This document shows, in pieces, positions 1-11,228 of a DNA stretch of 64,000 bases (the first letter of the stretch is position 1; every line of letters starts with the position of its first letter). Both the position numbers and the translations under genes were made by a program. Under the pieces are notes generated by a model. That model ran no database searches. It was not told the origin of the DNA and worked only from the letters and a program-made list of their open reading frames with translations. This DNA comes from Ischnura elegans (lineage: Eukaryota > Arthropoda > Insecta > Odonata > Coenagrionidae): contig NC_060251.1 in assembly GCF_921293095.1 (NCBI RefSeq), forward strand, positions 55,135,585 through 55,199,584, written 5' to 3'.

Positions 1-553
1 TCCAGACTGAGTTCAGAATGTTCTGGGAACTTTGCAGCTGGTGCTGCTATTTAGGGGCCATGGCAATGACTCGGTTGCGATAAGGCCAGTGAGAGAACGG
101 ACGTCTCCCCTCATGAGATACGTTGGAAACCTGAAGCTCGCGGGGGAAGTATGTACACCGTTTGGCGTCGACGTTAGACAAATTGAAGCAGGCGTGGCAC
201 GGGGGAGAAGATAGCGCGGAGTGTGAAGAGGATTGTTTAATTAGGATCAAGGCGTGTATGGCGTCGTCCTCGTCGTCGTCGTGCGGATGCTGCGAGTCAA
301 TATTTGAGGAAGACGACGCAGATAACACGTCCCGAAGATTGTTCTCGAAGTGATCGTCATTCCCCGTGAAATCTCACACCTTTTTATTTTCTTAAAATTT
401 GGCTACGTTCCTCGTCTTATTCTCCTTTTTCCCAGTGTAATTGCGTAGTTTTTCGATCTTTCTTAAGGTTCAAAATGGGTTTATATCCAAATCAATGTGG
501 CGTCCTTGACACATGTCGTTCACTAAAAAAATAATTTCTACGTTTTTTGTTGA
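1..553. other. No recognisable gene
   Basis: Frames up to about 90 residues cross 32-353 but show no domain, and the stretch includes a GTCGTC/CTCGTC triplet run near 263-283. The rest is AT-rich. Confidence 0.5.
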
Positions 554-946
554 GCCTAAATGACACGATCATTTTTTCGTCCTCAAGCGATAGGTTTTTA
601 AGTATTAAAGAAATCGCTCGACCCACAATTTTCTGAATCGCTAGTTCATTCCCAACGTCCCTTATTCCATCGCTTTTTTCCTCATTTTCCGTATTTACAA
701 CTGCCATTCAATAAAAAGCCAAGCGTGGCGTTACAACCACTGTTAGCAGGCTTGCGTTCTGATTGGCTGAAGGACGGTGCCAGGGATGGTTTCAGCGACG
801 GAAAAAGGGATGTGTCGCGTGATGGAAAAAGGGATGAGATTCCCATCCCTGGAGCCATCGCGGAAAATGATCGCGTGAAACTGTCACTTTTTCCGCCATC
901 GCTGGAGTGGTCGCTGTAGCTGTCCCTCGGAAGGGATGGAAAAATG
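554..946 (+). mobile_element. MITE family 1, copy a (right end lost)
   Basis: It aligns along its length with 3485-3883: GCCTAAATGACACGATCATTT at the left, shared AAAGCCAA(T/G)CGTGGC(A/G)TTACAA in the middle and AAGGGATGGAAAAATG at the right. The last 16 or so bases of the terminal repeat are missing. It has no coding content. Confidence 0.65.
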
Positions 947-2338
947 TAAATAGTTAATGATAACCGAATTTATTTTTTAATGTGTGCCCTCACGAACGAC
1001 TTCCATCGAGGTTACGAAGCAAAAGAAAAGTAGAGAGAAGGTGTAAATTTCACTCCTAGATATTTTAAATCAACCAGTTTCTCCAGCTTTATTTGAGACG
1101 ACAATGGAGCTTTTTTTAAGCAGCTTACATTGCTTGGATCCCATTGCTTTACTGAATTTTTCATACTGCATTCATTTGCTAACTACTCAAAAATTAATCT
1201 GGTGAAGAGGCTGTTTAATTTTGTACCATTATTCTTACGATGCAACATAAATTAGGCCAGTTTTTAGCCAAAGCGCAATGTATATTTCATCACTGAAAAC
1301 ATCTATTAAATGCTAATATGTTAAAATTAATAAAATAAATTAAAATAAATTAAATAAAAAATAATTAAAAATACATAAAAATTGTCGGCCTCGGTGGCGG
1401 CGGGGTAAAGTCCTCGCCTGCCAAACCAAAGGTCGCGGGTTCGAATCCCGCCTGGGTAAGTTACTCTTATCCAGGGCATGGATGTTTGTGATTGTTAAAT
1501 GCTATCAACCCCGATGTAAAGGCCGAACAGGGCTGTTTTCGTTGGTGTATGAAATAAAAAAATAAATAACATGTAAAAGACAATGCCATCTTATGATATA
1601 AAAAAGTTTCAATTTGTGGTTTTGCAGTCTTCGGCAATGCACGATCTATGAATGATTCCCCCTTTTTCCTGTGTGTCCACGGACATTGCTTTTTTGGTTA
1701 GGACAAATGTTTCTTTTTATAATATATTATGAAATAAAAGCAAGCCAAAAAGACTATTTTGGAATTTTTTTATTGTTGTAACTTGTTTTATGATAGATTT
1801 TATAATAATTTATTTAGTAAAGGCTGTTAATACACTAACACCTCTTCGAAAATCTACGTGGGACTTTCCATGGACATGACGAATCATAGTCTGTGGACAT
1901 TAAATTTGGGGAATATAATTTTTTTACTTATTTGCCTTTAAAATAAGTAAAAGGGTGAATAAAGTAATATGCCAGTTTAGTTTTGATTTAACAGTTTTGG
2001 TTTTTTATGGCAGTCCACGGACATAATTTTGCACGGTTATCGGAGAATGACCCTAATGCAACTTCCAGAAAGCACAGCATTGGAATGCTTTTTTTTGCAA
2101 CCGTGTCGATGAGGTACGATTTGAAGACTATATTTTGAATTTTTTACGAAAATTTATTCTTCGTTTCTCGAGCCAACCATATTATAGGTAATAACAACAA
2201 TTATGCTTCCTATTTTTTACCATTACTAATGAGATCAATTGACTCTTCTGCTAGTTTTCTATTTTTATTAATGTAAATTGTAGGAGCGGTGAGGTGAACT
2301 ATAGGGAGTTGAATGTTGGTAGAATATGTGCTGGGAGT
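947..2338. other. AT-rich spacer around the SINE
   Basis: Apart from the SINE at 1384-1566 I see only AT-rich DNA, with a TAAA/TTAAA-rich run at 1320-1380. No gene is evident. Confidence 0.5.
1384..1566 (+). mobile_element. tRNA-derived SINE
   Basis: The head has RNA polymerase III boxes: an A-box-like GGTGGCGGCGGGGTAAAG near 1392-1409 and a good B box GGTTCGAATCC at 1438-1448. A unique body of about 100 bp and an A-rich tail (GAAATAAAAAAATAAATAAC) follow. It sits in AT-rich DNA that hides any target duplication. It is not a functional tRNA, because the 5' and 3' ends do not form an acceptor stem. Confidence 0.75.
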
Positions 2339-2653
2339 CAGTGGCGCAGCGAGGGGGGGGTTTGAGGGATAAACCCCCCCCCAGAGCTCACAGAAATTTT
2401 TAAGTCAAAACTATTTTACTTAATTGGATTTATATTGCTGATAGAATAGTGTGAGGATTAATAAAATATCCCTCAGAAGGCCGCAAAAATCACCATTTTG
2501 AACCATTTATCTTTATTTATTTCCGGTGGAGGGCCTCCGCACCTCCCGCTTACCCTGGAGGTTATGCAATACCCCCAAGCCCCCCAGTATTAGTTGCGCC
2601 TGAAACCCACCCCCCCCCCCCCCCCCTAGCCGTAATTCCTAGCTGCGCCCCTG
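2339..2653 (+). mobile_element. hAT-like MITE, family A, copy 1
   Basis: It starts CAGTGGCGCAGCGAGGGG and ends AGCTGCGCCCCTG. It is flanked by a perfect 8-bp duplication CTGGGAGT (2331-2338 and 2654-2661). Eight-base duplications with CAG...CTG ends mark the hAT superfamily. The 315 bp are non-coding and share the whole interior with 21300-21603. Confidence 0.85.
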
Positions 2654-2935
2654 CTGGGAGTGGCTGGAAGCGAAGGACAATGCAACCGTTTGAATGCCAC
2701 TTGCGTGTTCGCAAGCCAGATGGTTTCCTGCGCTGCTCGTAGCGAATGCACGTGTGCCTTGTATGTCTCTCTTTGGGAAAGGAGGAGGGGCACTCGGCAA
2801 CGGGATATCGCCGAATGTCGCATCAGAGCACAGAGGGAGATTCAGAAGACTAATCAGAAATCTTGAAATGAACTTAAAAAGGACGTAACGCCATCGCAAA
2901 CGAAATTACCAGTTTGATTAAAAAGAAAAAAAAAA

Positions 2936-2956
2936 TATATATATATATATATATAA
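2936..2956 (+). repeat. AT dinucleotide microsatellite
   Basis: About ten AT/TA units follow a short A-run. It is simple sequence. Confidence 0.8.
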
Positions 2957-3071
2957 TTCGAAAATCACAACAATAATTATCATCGCATATATTTGCAATT
3001 TTGAATGATCAGTTGTTCTTGTGATACAGTCAAATAGTTAATTTAAAGCTTCATTTTCAAACAAAAAAACA

Positions 3072-3265
3072 TTAAGCTAGAAAAAATAACAACTTTGCAT
3101 TCTACAATTTATCATTTAATCGTCGACTAGCTTCACAACGCTGAATCATTTTCCAGAATAACTATGATACAACGTGCAGATATAAAAAATAATACAATTT
3201 ATTGACACTAGTCGACGATTAAATGTTGAATTGTATAAATCAAATTTGTTATTTTTCCTAACTTA
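3072..3265. mobile_element. TTAA-flanked MITE with about 58-bp inverted repeats
   Basis: The left edge TTAAGCTAGAAAAAATAACA is mirrored by the right edge, reverse complement TTAAGTTAGGAAAAATAACA. The innermost 17 bases of the arms (ATTTAATCGTCGACTAG) are a perfect inverted pair at 3114-3130 and 3208-3224. TTAA at both outer ends fits piggyBac-type insertion, but other families also use TTAA. Confidence 0.65.
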
Positions 3266-3484
3266 AAAAGGTATTCTACAAGGTTAAGGCCTCAATTGTT
3301 CAGTGGATCAAAGGAAATTATAAACGACGACGGTACATATGTGCTATTAAATATTATTATTGTAAACTTGCTGGTTGAGGTAAGGACCCACCGGAAAGGC
3401 AAAACTGTACGAGCCTTCGGCGCGGCTTCTAACGTGAGTAGGGACTGGTCGTTTATTTTACGTAAAACTTGAAAATATCCTAAA

Positions 3485-3883
3485 GCCTGAATCACACGAG
3501 AATTTTCCCGTCCCTCAGAATGATAGTTCCAGCGATAGGTCTTCAGGGGCTAAAGAAATCATCGCTTGAGCCATCATTTTCTGGATCACACGTTCATTAC
3601 TGCCGTCCATTTTCCCATTGCTTAATCCGTTCACTTTCCGTTTATATAACTGTCATTCAATTAAAAGCCAATCGTGGCATTACAATCGCTGTTAGCGGCT
3701 GTGCGTGATTGGTTGGCTGAATGACGATGCCAGCGACGGAAAAAAGGACGTGCCGAATGATGGAATAAGGGATGGGTTTCCATCCCTGGAGCCATCGCGG
3801 AACAGTCATTTTGCCGCCATCATTGGAGGGATCATTGGAGCTGTCCCTCGAAAGGGATGGAAAAATGCTCGTGTGATGCAGGC
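3485..3883 (+). mobile_element. MITE family 1, copy b, with about 30-bp terminal inverted repeats
   Basis: The left end GCCTGAATCACACGAGAATT is mirrored by the right end, whose reverse complement is GCCTGCATCACACGAGCATT. The similarity continues for about 10 more bases. The element is 399 bp, with no ORF of its own. I could not define a target duplication, so the superfamily is open. Confidence 0.7.
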
Positions 3884-4384
3884 TTACGATAACAAAATCC
3901 AAATGTCATTTAGAGTTTCAAAAGATTAATATCTTCGAAAGAGGCTTTTCAGTTGACTTGTCAATCACCTACTGCACGACGCGACGGCACAATGATCGTG
4001 GAGAAAAAATGTTAACCCGGTTAGGACTGGGCTAAGAGTATTCCCTAGCCCTCTTGACTATCACTCATAGCCAAGCCCTCGGCAGGTTAACACCTATTAT
4101 TTTCCCCGTGTACGATAGCGAAGTCAACCGAAAATCCTGTAAATGGGACATTAATGTTTTCCAACTGTAATTGCATTTGGATTTTCTGGTCTCCAGATAT
4201 CCGGTCAGATATTTTCACTCAACCCACTTAGAAGTTCATAATGAATATCTCTGACGAATAACATGCATAAAACCTACGCGAAGACCTTGAGTTTTTCAGG
4301 GTAAGTAAACCAGACCATTGTCTATACTTTAATTATCTCCAATTTGAATATTTTTACCTCATTGCTTCATAAACTTTGTATTTT

Positions 4385-5112
4385 CAATTCAATTCATTTA
4401 TTATCGTGGGCCTTTTTGGCCCATGAGATATTATACACGAGCACAGCAATTCAGGAAAAAGCATATGACAAAGGTAAAAAGAAAAAAAACACTACGTCAA
4501 GGCTCAGTGAATACAAAAAAATGAAAAAAGGAAGAAAAAAAAAACAAGATATAAACCTATACATGCTCATGCATAAAATTCCATCCCAAATGCGGATACT
4601 CGGGTATCTAGCCACACAACATTTTCAGACATTTTAAATACATCGGAAACAATATCACTACTTATTCAGAGGGAAACGTTCAGGTCTAACACAAAAACGT
4701 AGCACAAATTGAAAATTACATCATGAATGCAAAATATATTTTCCCCTCCCATCATATCAGTAATCAATCACGTCAGCATGGCTAGCTACACTGGGAATTT
4801 CCATTAATTATCATGAAACAACTTATACACTTTAGTCTTAAAGACATGTAATGATGGCAAATTTCTTAGTTCTATCGGTAGTGAGTTCCATATTCTGGCA
4901 GTTGTTACCATGAATGGTTTATTAAGGTGAGATATTCTATGGCGAGGGATATGAATGTCAAGGTTGTGATTTCTGGTAGGTATTAAATGAATATTTCTTT
5001 CCCAAAAAAATCTTTCGTATAGATAAGGCGGATTACTAAAAGAGAGTATTTTGAATGTAAGGCAGGTGAGATGATAGATGATGGTATTTGAGATGCAGGA
5101 AGTTTTTTCCAT
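4385..5112 (-). mobile_element. 5'-truncated LINE, end of reverse-transcriptase ORF plus 3' UTR
   Basis: A 102-residue minus-strand frame (5112-4804) ends in a typical non-LTR retrotransposon C-terminus: RHRISHLNKPFMVTTARIWN, then SLPIELRNLPSLHVFKTKV. About 400 bp of 3' UTR follow, with a terminal AATAAATGAATTGAATTGAA-type tail. The Jockey/CR1-like clade is a guess. Most of the element is missing at its 5' end. Confidence 0.6.
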
Positions 5113-6275
5113 AATTATATTCTTCTTATTCTGAAATTTTCAAGATGCTAACGTTTAGAAGTGCGAACCGAGTTAGGCGCCGGATAAATAGAGAAAATAC
5201 GACCGGATCGAGATGGAATGATGCGTCGTGTAAAAGAGGGCGAATGTGAAAAAACCTCATCTTCAGGAAGAAGGTGAAAAGGAGAGAGAAAATGGGGAAA
5301 AGCGATTTAAAGTCTGATATTTGTACAGAGCAAACATGGTAGATGCGTCGTGTGTGGAGGATAAACAGTGCTTTGAGAGATTGCGTCCCCAAAAGCTCAA
5401 GCTCCTGAGAAATAAAATAAGAAAATCTCAAAATACCGAATTTTAGTTATTTTAATTTTTTAGGGATAGGGTATAGTCAAAACAGGGTGGATTTACATAT
5501 GGAGCAAGAAACACAAATTTTACTTATCAACCCCACATTTCCCAATTCACGCCAATTCCTTCTCTAATTTGGTATGGAGTCCAGGTCCGTGCTGGGCCGC
5601 CGGCACACCGAAACGTATCCCGGTGTGCCCTCCGGCTTGGAAATCTTTGGCGCCCTCCTGTTCCGAAACTGACAAATTTTACATTCAGAATAACAACATT
5701 GAGCAATTAACTTGATTTCAATGATGTATCATTTAACAGCATAATTAACACCGCATTGAGTATACAAAAAATAATTTAAATTGATAAATTTCTTTCCTGT
5801 AGTCCTCCCCCTGTATAGTGCTGACGCCCTCTGGCCATGGCCGTCCACCGCCCTAAGAAGGGGTCCAGCACGGACCTGATGGAGTCTATGGTTAAACTTC
5901 ATCCCATCCATGAACCCTGTTCTCTTCCTTCGTTCCTCTCCCTTCACCACTCACACAAAATCTTCCCCTTCATCTGACTTTTTGACATCTCCTCTCCGCT
6001 TAGTTATGGCTCCATTCACACTTCCTTTCCTCCAAACAGTTTTCTTTCTTCACCCAACATTTTACCCACTTTTCCTTTCCTTCCTCTCCTTTCCTTTAAT
6101 CTCCATCAATGCCACTATCTCCATTCCATATTCAAACATGATAAAGTACCATTCCTAATCTCCTCTCAGAGGCCATGGCTACACAGTGATCAATACTTCA
6201 ATCAGCAAACACGCTCCGTTTTTTATCGACACGCTCTCATCGTCTCGCTCATGCGTTGGTTGTGAAATTACTGTT
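5113..6275. other. Spacer without a recognised gene
   Basis: Short frames only. A pyrimidine-rich tract (TTCCTTCGTTCCTC through TTTCCTTTAATCTCC) covers about 5920-6110. The LINE above may extend into 5113-5430 but I see no motif there. Confidence 0.4.
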
Positions 6276-6340
6276 CATCTGCATCTACATACTACCCCGC
6301 AAGCCGCCTAAAAGGCGTGTGGGGTGTTTGGACACCAGCC
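6276..6340 (+). repeat. Short hairpin repeat, copy 1
   Basis: CATCTACATACTACCCCGCA, then AGCCGCCTAAAAGGCG (a stem CCGCCT/AGGCGT-like) and TTGGACACCAGCC. The same unit recurs at 18961, 19266 and 28891. Confidence 0.7.
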
Positions 6341-6744
6341 ATTTGCACATAAAAGGAAATGCCCGAACGAAATTACGACTGGCATTCATTAAAGTCCTTT
6401 ATGGTTCGGGGGGAAATGGAATTCCCATATCTATCCGTTCGGAAAAATATCTCTTTTCATTTATCACTTCTGTCGCACCAGGAAATATAGTGGGGCTCTA
6501 ATATTATGTTCTCCGTGAAGCTCTTAAAGATATCCATCCTCAATTGTTCAAACAATCTAAGCCTAGCGCGCAGCCTCCGAGTTTCCATATAGTAATTATA
6601 GAATCATACCGATTGAGATAGGTATACACGGAGCATTTTGTGGATTACACGGCCCGGTCTCCCCTCCCAAATTGAACTTCCTTTTTAATTCAAAATAATA
6701 TCATACAGACCTTCATTCTATCTCATCGTCATCACTGGTCAACA

Positions 6745-7780
6745 ATCCTAAGAATGGTTTGACGCAGCTCTCCACTCAATTCTCCTATCAGCTAATATTT
6801 TCTCTCCTTCGCATTTATTCTTTTTCACATCCTTCTTTAACTGGTCCATATATTTCATTCGAGGTCTTCCTTTTCCGTTATTGCCACCTACTTGTTCCTG
6901 ATTGTCTTCATCAGACCATCATATCTCAAGATATGGCCTATAAGGCTGTTCCGTCTTATTGTCAATATATTCATGAGGCTTCTCTTCCTTCCTACTTATG
7001 ACTTCCTCATTACTAACTAGGTAGATCCATTTAATCCTCATCATTATTCTATAGCACCACATTTCTAAGGCTTTGATTTCTCTTCCTTGATTTCTCCGCG
7101 GCTGTTATTTTCCATATCTTCCTCCCGTAGAGAAGCATACTCGAAATGCAAGTTCTGATAAACAGTTTCCTTACTTTCATGTTTAAATTTTCCGCTGAAA
7201 TGGAATTCTTTTGCTTCCTTTCTTTTGCTGGAATGCTCTCTTCACTTAGGCCATTCTACTGATAATTTCTTGTTTCTCCCTACGCTAGTTACGAGTAATC
7301 TTTTTCTCTCCCTTCTCCTTCCGTACATACCTAAACTTCTTGTTTCTATTAAGTTGTTCAGCATCCAACGCTGCTTAGGACCCGCTCCATACTAACCCTG
7401 CTTCCTCCGTATCTCCTCAAGAAGTTTCTTATCTTCATCCGCCATGTCTAGCACTTCGTCGTCCCTCTTCCCCTCCGTCCACTTCACTTTCTTCTTAATT
7501 TTCCACATCCGTATCTAAAACACCTGCAGCCTCTTCTGCCGACTTTCCTCAGCGTCCGCGCACCACAACGTAAAGCGTTACATTCCAGTGCTGAATACTC
7601 ACAAGCCTTATCTTTATCTATTACATAACGATCCTCTCATTAGCTCCCTCTTTCCTATCCATGAACGCCGCATTTGCTAACGTAATACTCTCCCCAATAC
7701 CCATACTGCTGAGTTCTACTTCCTCCAAAGCACTGCCCAACTTGTTATACCCTTCTGCCTTATCTTATTTGTGGCCACAT
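6745..7780 (-). mobile_element. Decayed non-LTR retrotransposon fragments, antisense
   Basis: Minus-strand reading gives broken pieces of a LINE reverse-transcriptase C-terminus. Around 7440-7530 it reads MWKIKKKVKWTEGKRDDEVL, the common RRMxxIKWTDxxxNEEVL stretch. Upstream pieces near 7560-7620 read like SALLYGxETWTL. Around 6800-6900 another piece reads EIYGPVKEGCEKE. The frames are interrupted repeatedly. It is old, and may include two elements. Confidence 0.5.
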
Positions 7781-8771
7781 ACTTTAACATCCAGTGTCTC
7801 ACACTCCATCTCTCACTCACATTTTCCATATAAGCAATAGTAGCAGTTAAGTAATTTCTATTATTTTGTCCTTTTCCAATTTAATTAAACATTTGTCTTT
7901 CTTTTTTCTCTCTGAAAGTGGCAATTTTTGTCATTTAGTATATCAGTTTCTTTCCTTTTTTGGCATACTTCAATGAATTCACTTTCGCAACAAATGACAG
8001 CTGAACAACTAGAAGAAGGATAAACAAATATAATACTCATGGAAGTAACTTGATGAGACAGTATGGACGTTATTGGAATTGATGGATTATAATTGCAAAT
8101 GTCTTCTAATAAAGTGTAGGTCAAACCTAGAAAATGGCATATAATGTAAAACCATGGTCGGTAGTTGAGTTTTGAATGAAAGTGTGGAAAGTACTCTTTT
8201 TATCATGGATATATCGAACGTCCACCAAGTCAAGCCTGAAACGATTTTATAAAGTTTAATTAGTTGCCCCGATCCTGAACTCAATTAATTAAAAATTTCG
8301 AACTAGCTAGGAGATGGACTGGTTGAAGTTTCATATTGCTTTAAGTACTACTCAGAAACCTTGAGAGTTCATGTAATTATTCACTCTGAGGGACCAACAC
8401 GCTGAGGTGCACTAATCGTTGAGCAGTGTGAAGAAGCGGATATCTGGAACAAGCGAGAAAATTTAACAAGCTACGGCAAAAAAAGTCCTGCTCTAATTAC
8501 TGACTCGGTGGACTGTGCGAGTGACTGAGATGCGTCGGAATGCCAATTTAAGTACCTCGGGCTAAATGACCTTGAGACAGGTCCACGGACCCCGTTCATT
8601 GGACCTTCAAAATTTTTCCCAAAGTTTAGAGCCAAGAAAATAAAGCAGCACGCTGACTTGTGAGGGCGCATCAGTCTCCCTCGAACGGTCGCGTTCTGTC
8701 GTTTTTCGTGACGCATTATTCGTTTAAAATGTAACGAGAGAACATTGAAATAAGCACATATTACTCAACAT
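7781..8771. other. Spacer without a recognised gene
   Basis: AT-rich, with frames under 85 residues and no domain. Nothing repeated within the window was found here. Confidence 0.4.
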
Positions 8772-9137
8772 ATAGGGTGTTTCAGGAGGAATCTGAAATA
8801 CTTTAGGAGGTGGTAGTTAAGACAATTGTAAGCATTTTTTGTCCATAAACAAGGGATCACAACTGCTTACCTACTTAGCTATGACAACGCAAACATTTTT
8901 TGGATGCACTTTGAAGTTAGCATGGAAACAGTTTTTCCGGGGTACCCAGCCTTTTCGACACTTTATTTAATACTCCGTATTTTTAATGGCATAAAATAAC
9001 TAAGGGTGGACGAAATTATGCGATTATAATTGTCTGAAACGATTAATCTCAAAATGGGCGAGATTGCGCAATCGTATTGTTGATACTCGCTCAAATCTCT
9101 CGATTAATTAAGCTCAAAGACTCCCGAAATACCCTGT
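8772..9137. mobile_element. MITE with AGGGTGTTTC-type ends
   Basis: ATAGGGTGTTTCAGGAGGAA at the left is mirrored imperfectly at the right (reverse complement ACAGGGTATTTCGGGAGTCT). The element is about 366 bp with no coding frame of note. Confidence 0.5.
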
Positions 9138-9729
9138 ATATACACTGAGTAAACCGTTATCGAATTTAATTGCATCTCAAATTGAAAAAATTGCCACGGA
9201 TAAAATCCTGAGGAGAAAATTTCGTATTTGAGATTCAGGAAAATGTTGACAATGGCCAACTGTGAGCATTTCAAGATGAAGCGATTAGATTCAAATAAGT
9301 AATAAGTCAAGAAAAAGATCCTTCGAGCATGAGTAACGCGTCCTCTTAAAACACAGAAAACTGAAAGAATTCCATGAAAAATTACGAATGTGTTGAAGTT
9401 CAGACGTACCTAACACTAACGAAAATTTCCGGGCTACGCTTGGTCTGGTCCTTGCTGAATAGGGGCCGTTGCTTGCACATGATTGCAGGCAACGGGAAAG
9501 TATAACAATGATGAATAATCTCTTCCCCTTTATTATATTGCATAATTCGACTTGATTCCTCTAAGGCACACGGTTTGTAAGGAGTTTCCATTGAGAGGTA
9601 CGTACATAATTCAATAATACACAATTTCTCTCATAATTTCAAAAATGCAGCAAATGATTTCAGTACCATACGATTTGGCATCATTTAACATTATAACTCG
9701 ATTTAGAAATTCCATATCATTTTATACAT
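9138..9729. other. Spacer up to the Gypsy insertion
   Basis: Unremarkable AT-rich DNA. The last four bases (ACAT, 9726-9729) are the target duplication of the LTR element. Confidence 0.5.
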
Positions 9730-10242
9730 TGTAACGTTTTCTTTAATTTCCACTTCTCTTACTTAACAAATGATTTTTATAACACTTTATAAAGAAACTT
9801 TACAATTTAAAACTCGTGAGCATAAACAACATCAACAAGCCACCATGACTATTATAATCCCATTTGTACTATCCGTACTGCCACTCACTGAACCGCTGCC
9901 ATGGACTGCACCAGTGATCAGGGATCTTGAGTACTGCCACGGCCGTGGTACTGCCGTATCCCTTTTTCTCCGGTCTCTTTCTCTCTCGTAGGCGCCTGCT
10001 TTTAGTCTGCGTCCTCTTCTTCTTTCTGCCGATCCTGAATTCTTCCGTATTTCTTCCTCCGGTCTCTCAATACACCAGTACTTTAATTTATCTCCCAATC
10101 TCTTACACAACACGTCTATCTCTTCCTACTCTCCATACACGACTCCCCCCTTTTCCTTCACAACAATCCCCCGTCCCTCACTACTATTGTCAGTTTTAAA
10201 TTACATAAAAACAATATGGTGGCTTGTTTATGTTATGTTACA
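9730..10242 (-). repeat. 3' LTR of the Gypsy element
   Basis: This 513-bp repeat matches 16308-16820. Only a short purine-rich run (about GACGGGGCAA on the minus strand) precedes it, which would be the polypurine tract. Confidence 0.93.
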
Positions 10243-11228
10243 TTGCCCCGTCGAAAGAACAATTTTTTTTATCTTTTAGATACAAAATTTTGTTTCGAAA
10301 ACCTCTAATTATAAAGTTTTGATGGTGGCCCCGACACCTCTAATTTGACTGGTGTTTCTTTTCTAAAAATTTCAGCATTCCAAACTGTAGGTCTTACAAT
10401 ATACTCTTACCAAACAATTTCAAAATATTGTCTTCTAAACAAATGAGATTGAATATCCTATTACTCCCTCCAAATACCAATAAACAAAATAACACTTCAG
10501 TCGTTTTCTTAAACACAACAATATTATACTTAATTATTCACATTAGCAGAATATGCCTCGTTGACCATTTGATCAGATATAATATCAGCATTGACCTGAA
10601 TAATGTACCAGATAAACAATAATATTTAGGAAAATAATAAACACTTTAAACCATAACTTTGAAAACACATTCATACCTCTTCTATTGCAGTTTAAAGCCA
10701 GAGTACTTCACTCTACCTTCCCATCACATAAACACTGTTCACTCCATACTGGCATTTCATTTTTCTATTTGCCACACTTATTTCACTTATCACTCCCCTG
10801 CTTTATACACTTTACTCATTCATTCATCATTGTCATCATTCATTCCAAGCATATAAACATTACAGATGTATTTAATAAACAACCAACAAAACATTTTTGT
10901 TATCATCCCTATCAAGTTATAACACATGTATTTACCCTCAATTTTATGTGGTCATATCACCCTTCCACCATCTCTCCAGGATGTAATTACTTTCGCCACT
11001 TATCTAATCGCCCTACGCGCTAATCCCCTGAGTTGCTCTTTCATTGTCCTGCAACTGACCCTTTTGCTACAAAGTATTTATTCTCCCGTCAGTATAGGAT
11101 TATTCCTCGCGTTATAATTGCTTCTTCGTGCTAGCCTTTCGCTGCCGTAACTACAATGTAGGTATTCGTTGTGATCTAACTTCCCCTTTTTCTTCATCTA
11201 CCGTCCATAGTTTGCTTCTGAAATCGGG
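10243..11228 (-). other. Non-coding 3' segment of the Gypsy element
   Basis: About 1 kb of AT-rich sequence lies between the Pol stop and the 3' LTR, with no substantial minus-strand frame and no envelope gene. It is probably an untranslated tail of the element. Confidence 0.6.

Noticed and set aside
1384-1460. Functional tRNA gene
   Set aside because: A and B boxes are present but the cloverleaf does not close, and a SINE body and A-rich tail follow.
10243-11228. Envelope gene in the Gypsy element
   Set aside because: No minus-strand frame of useful length lies between Pol and the 3' LTR.
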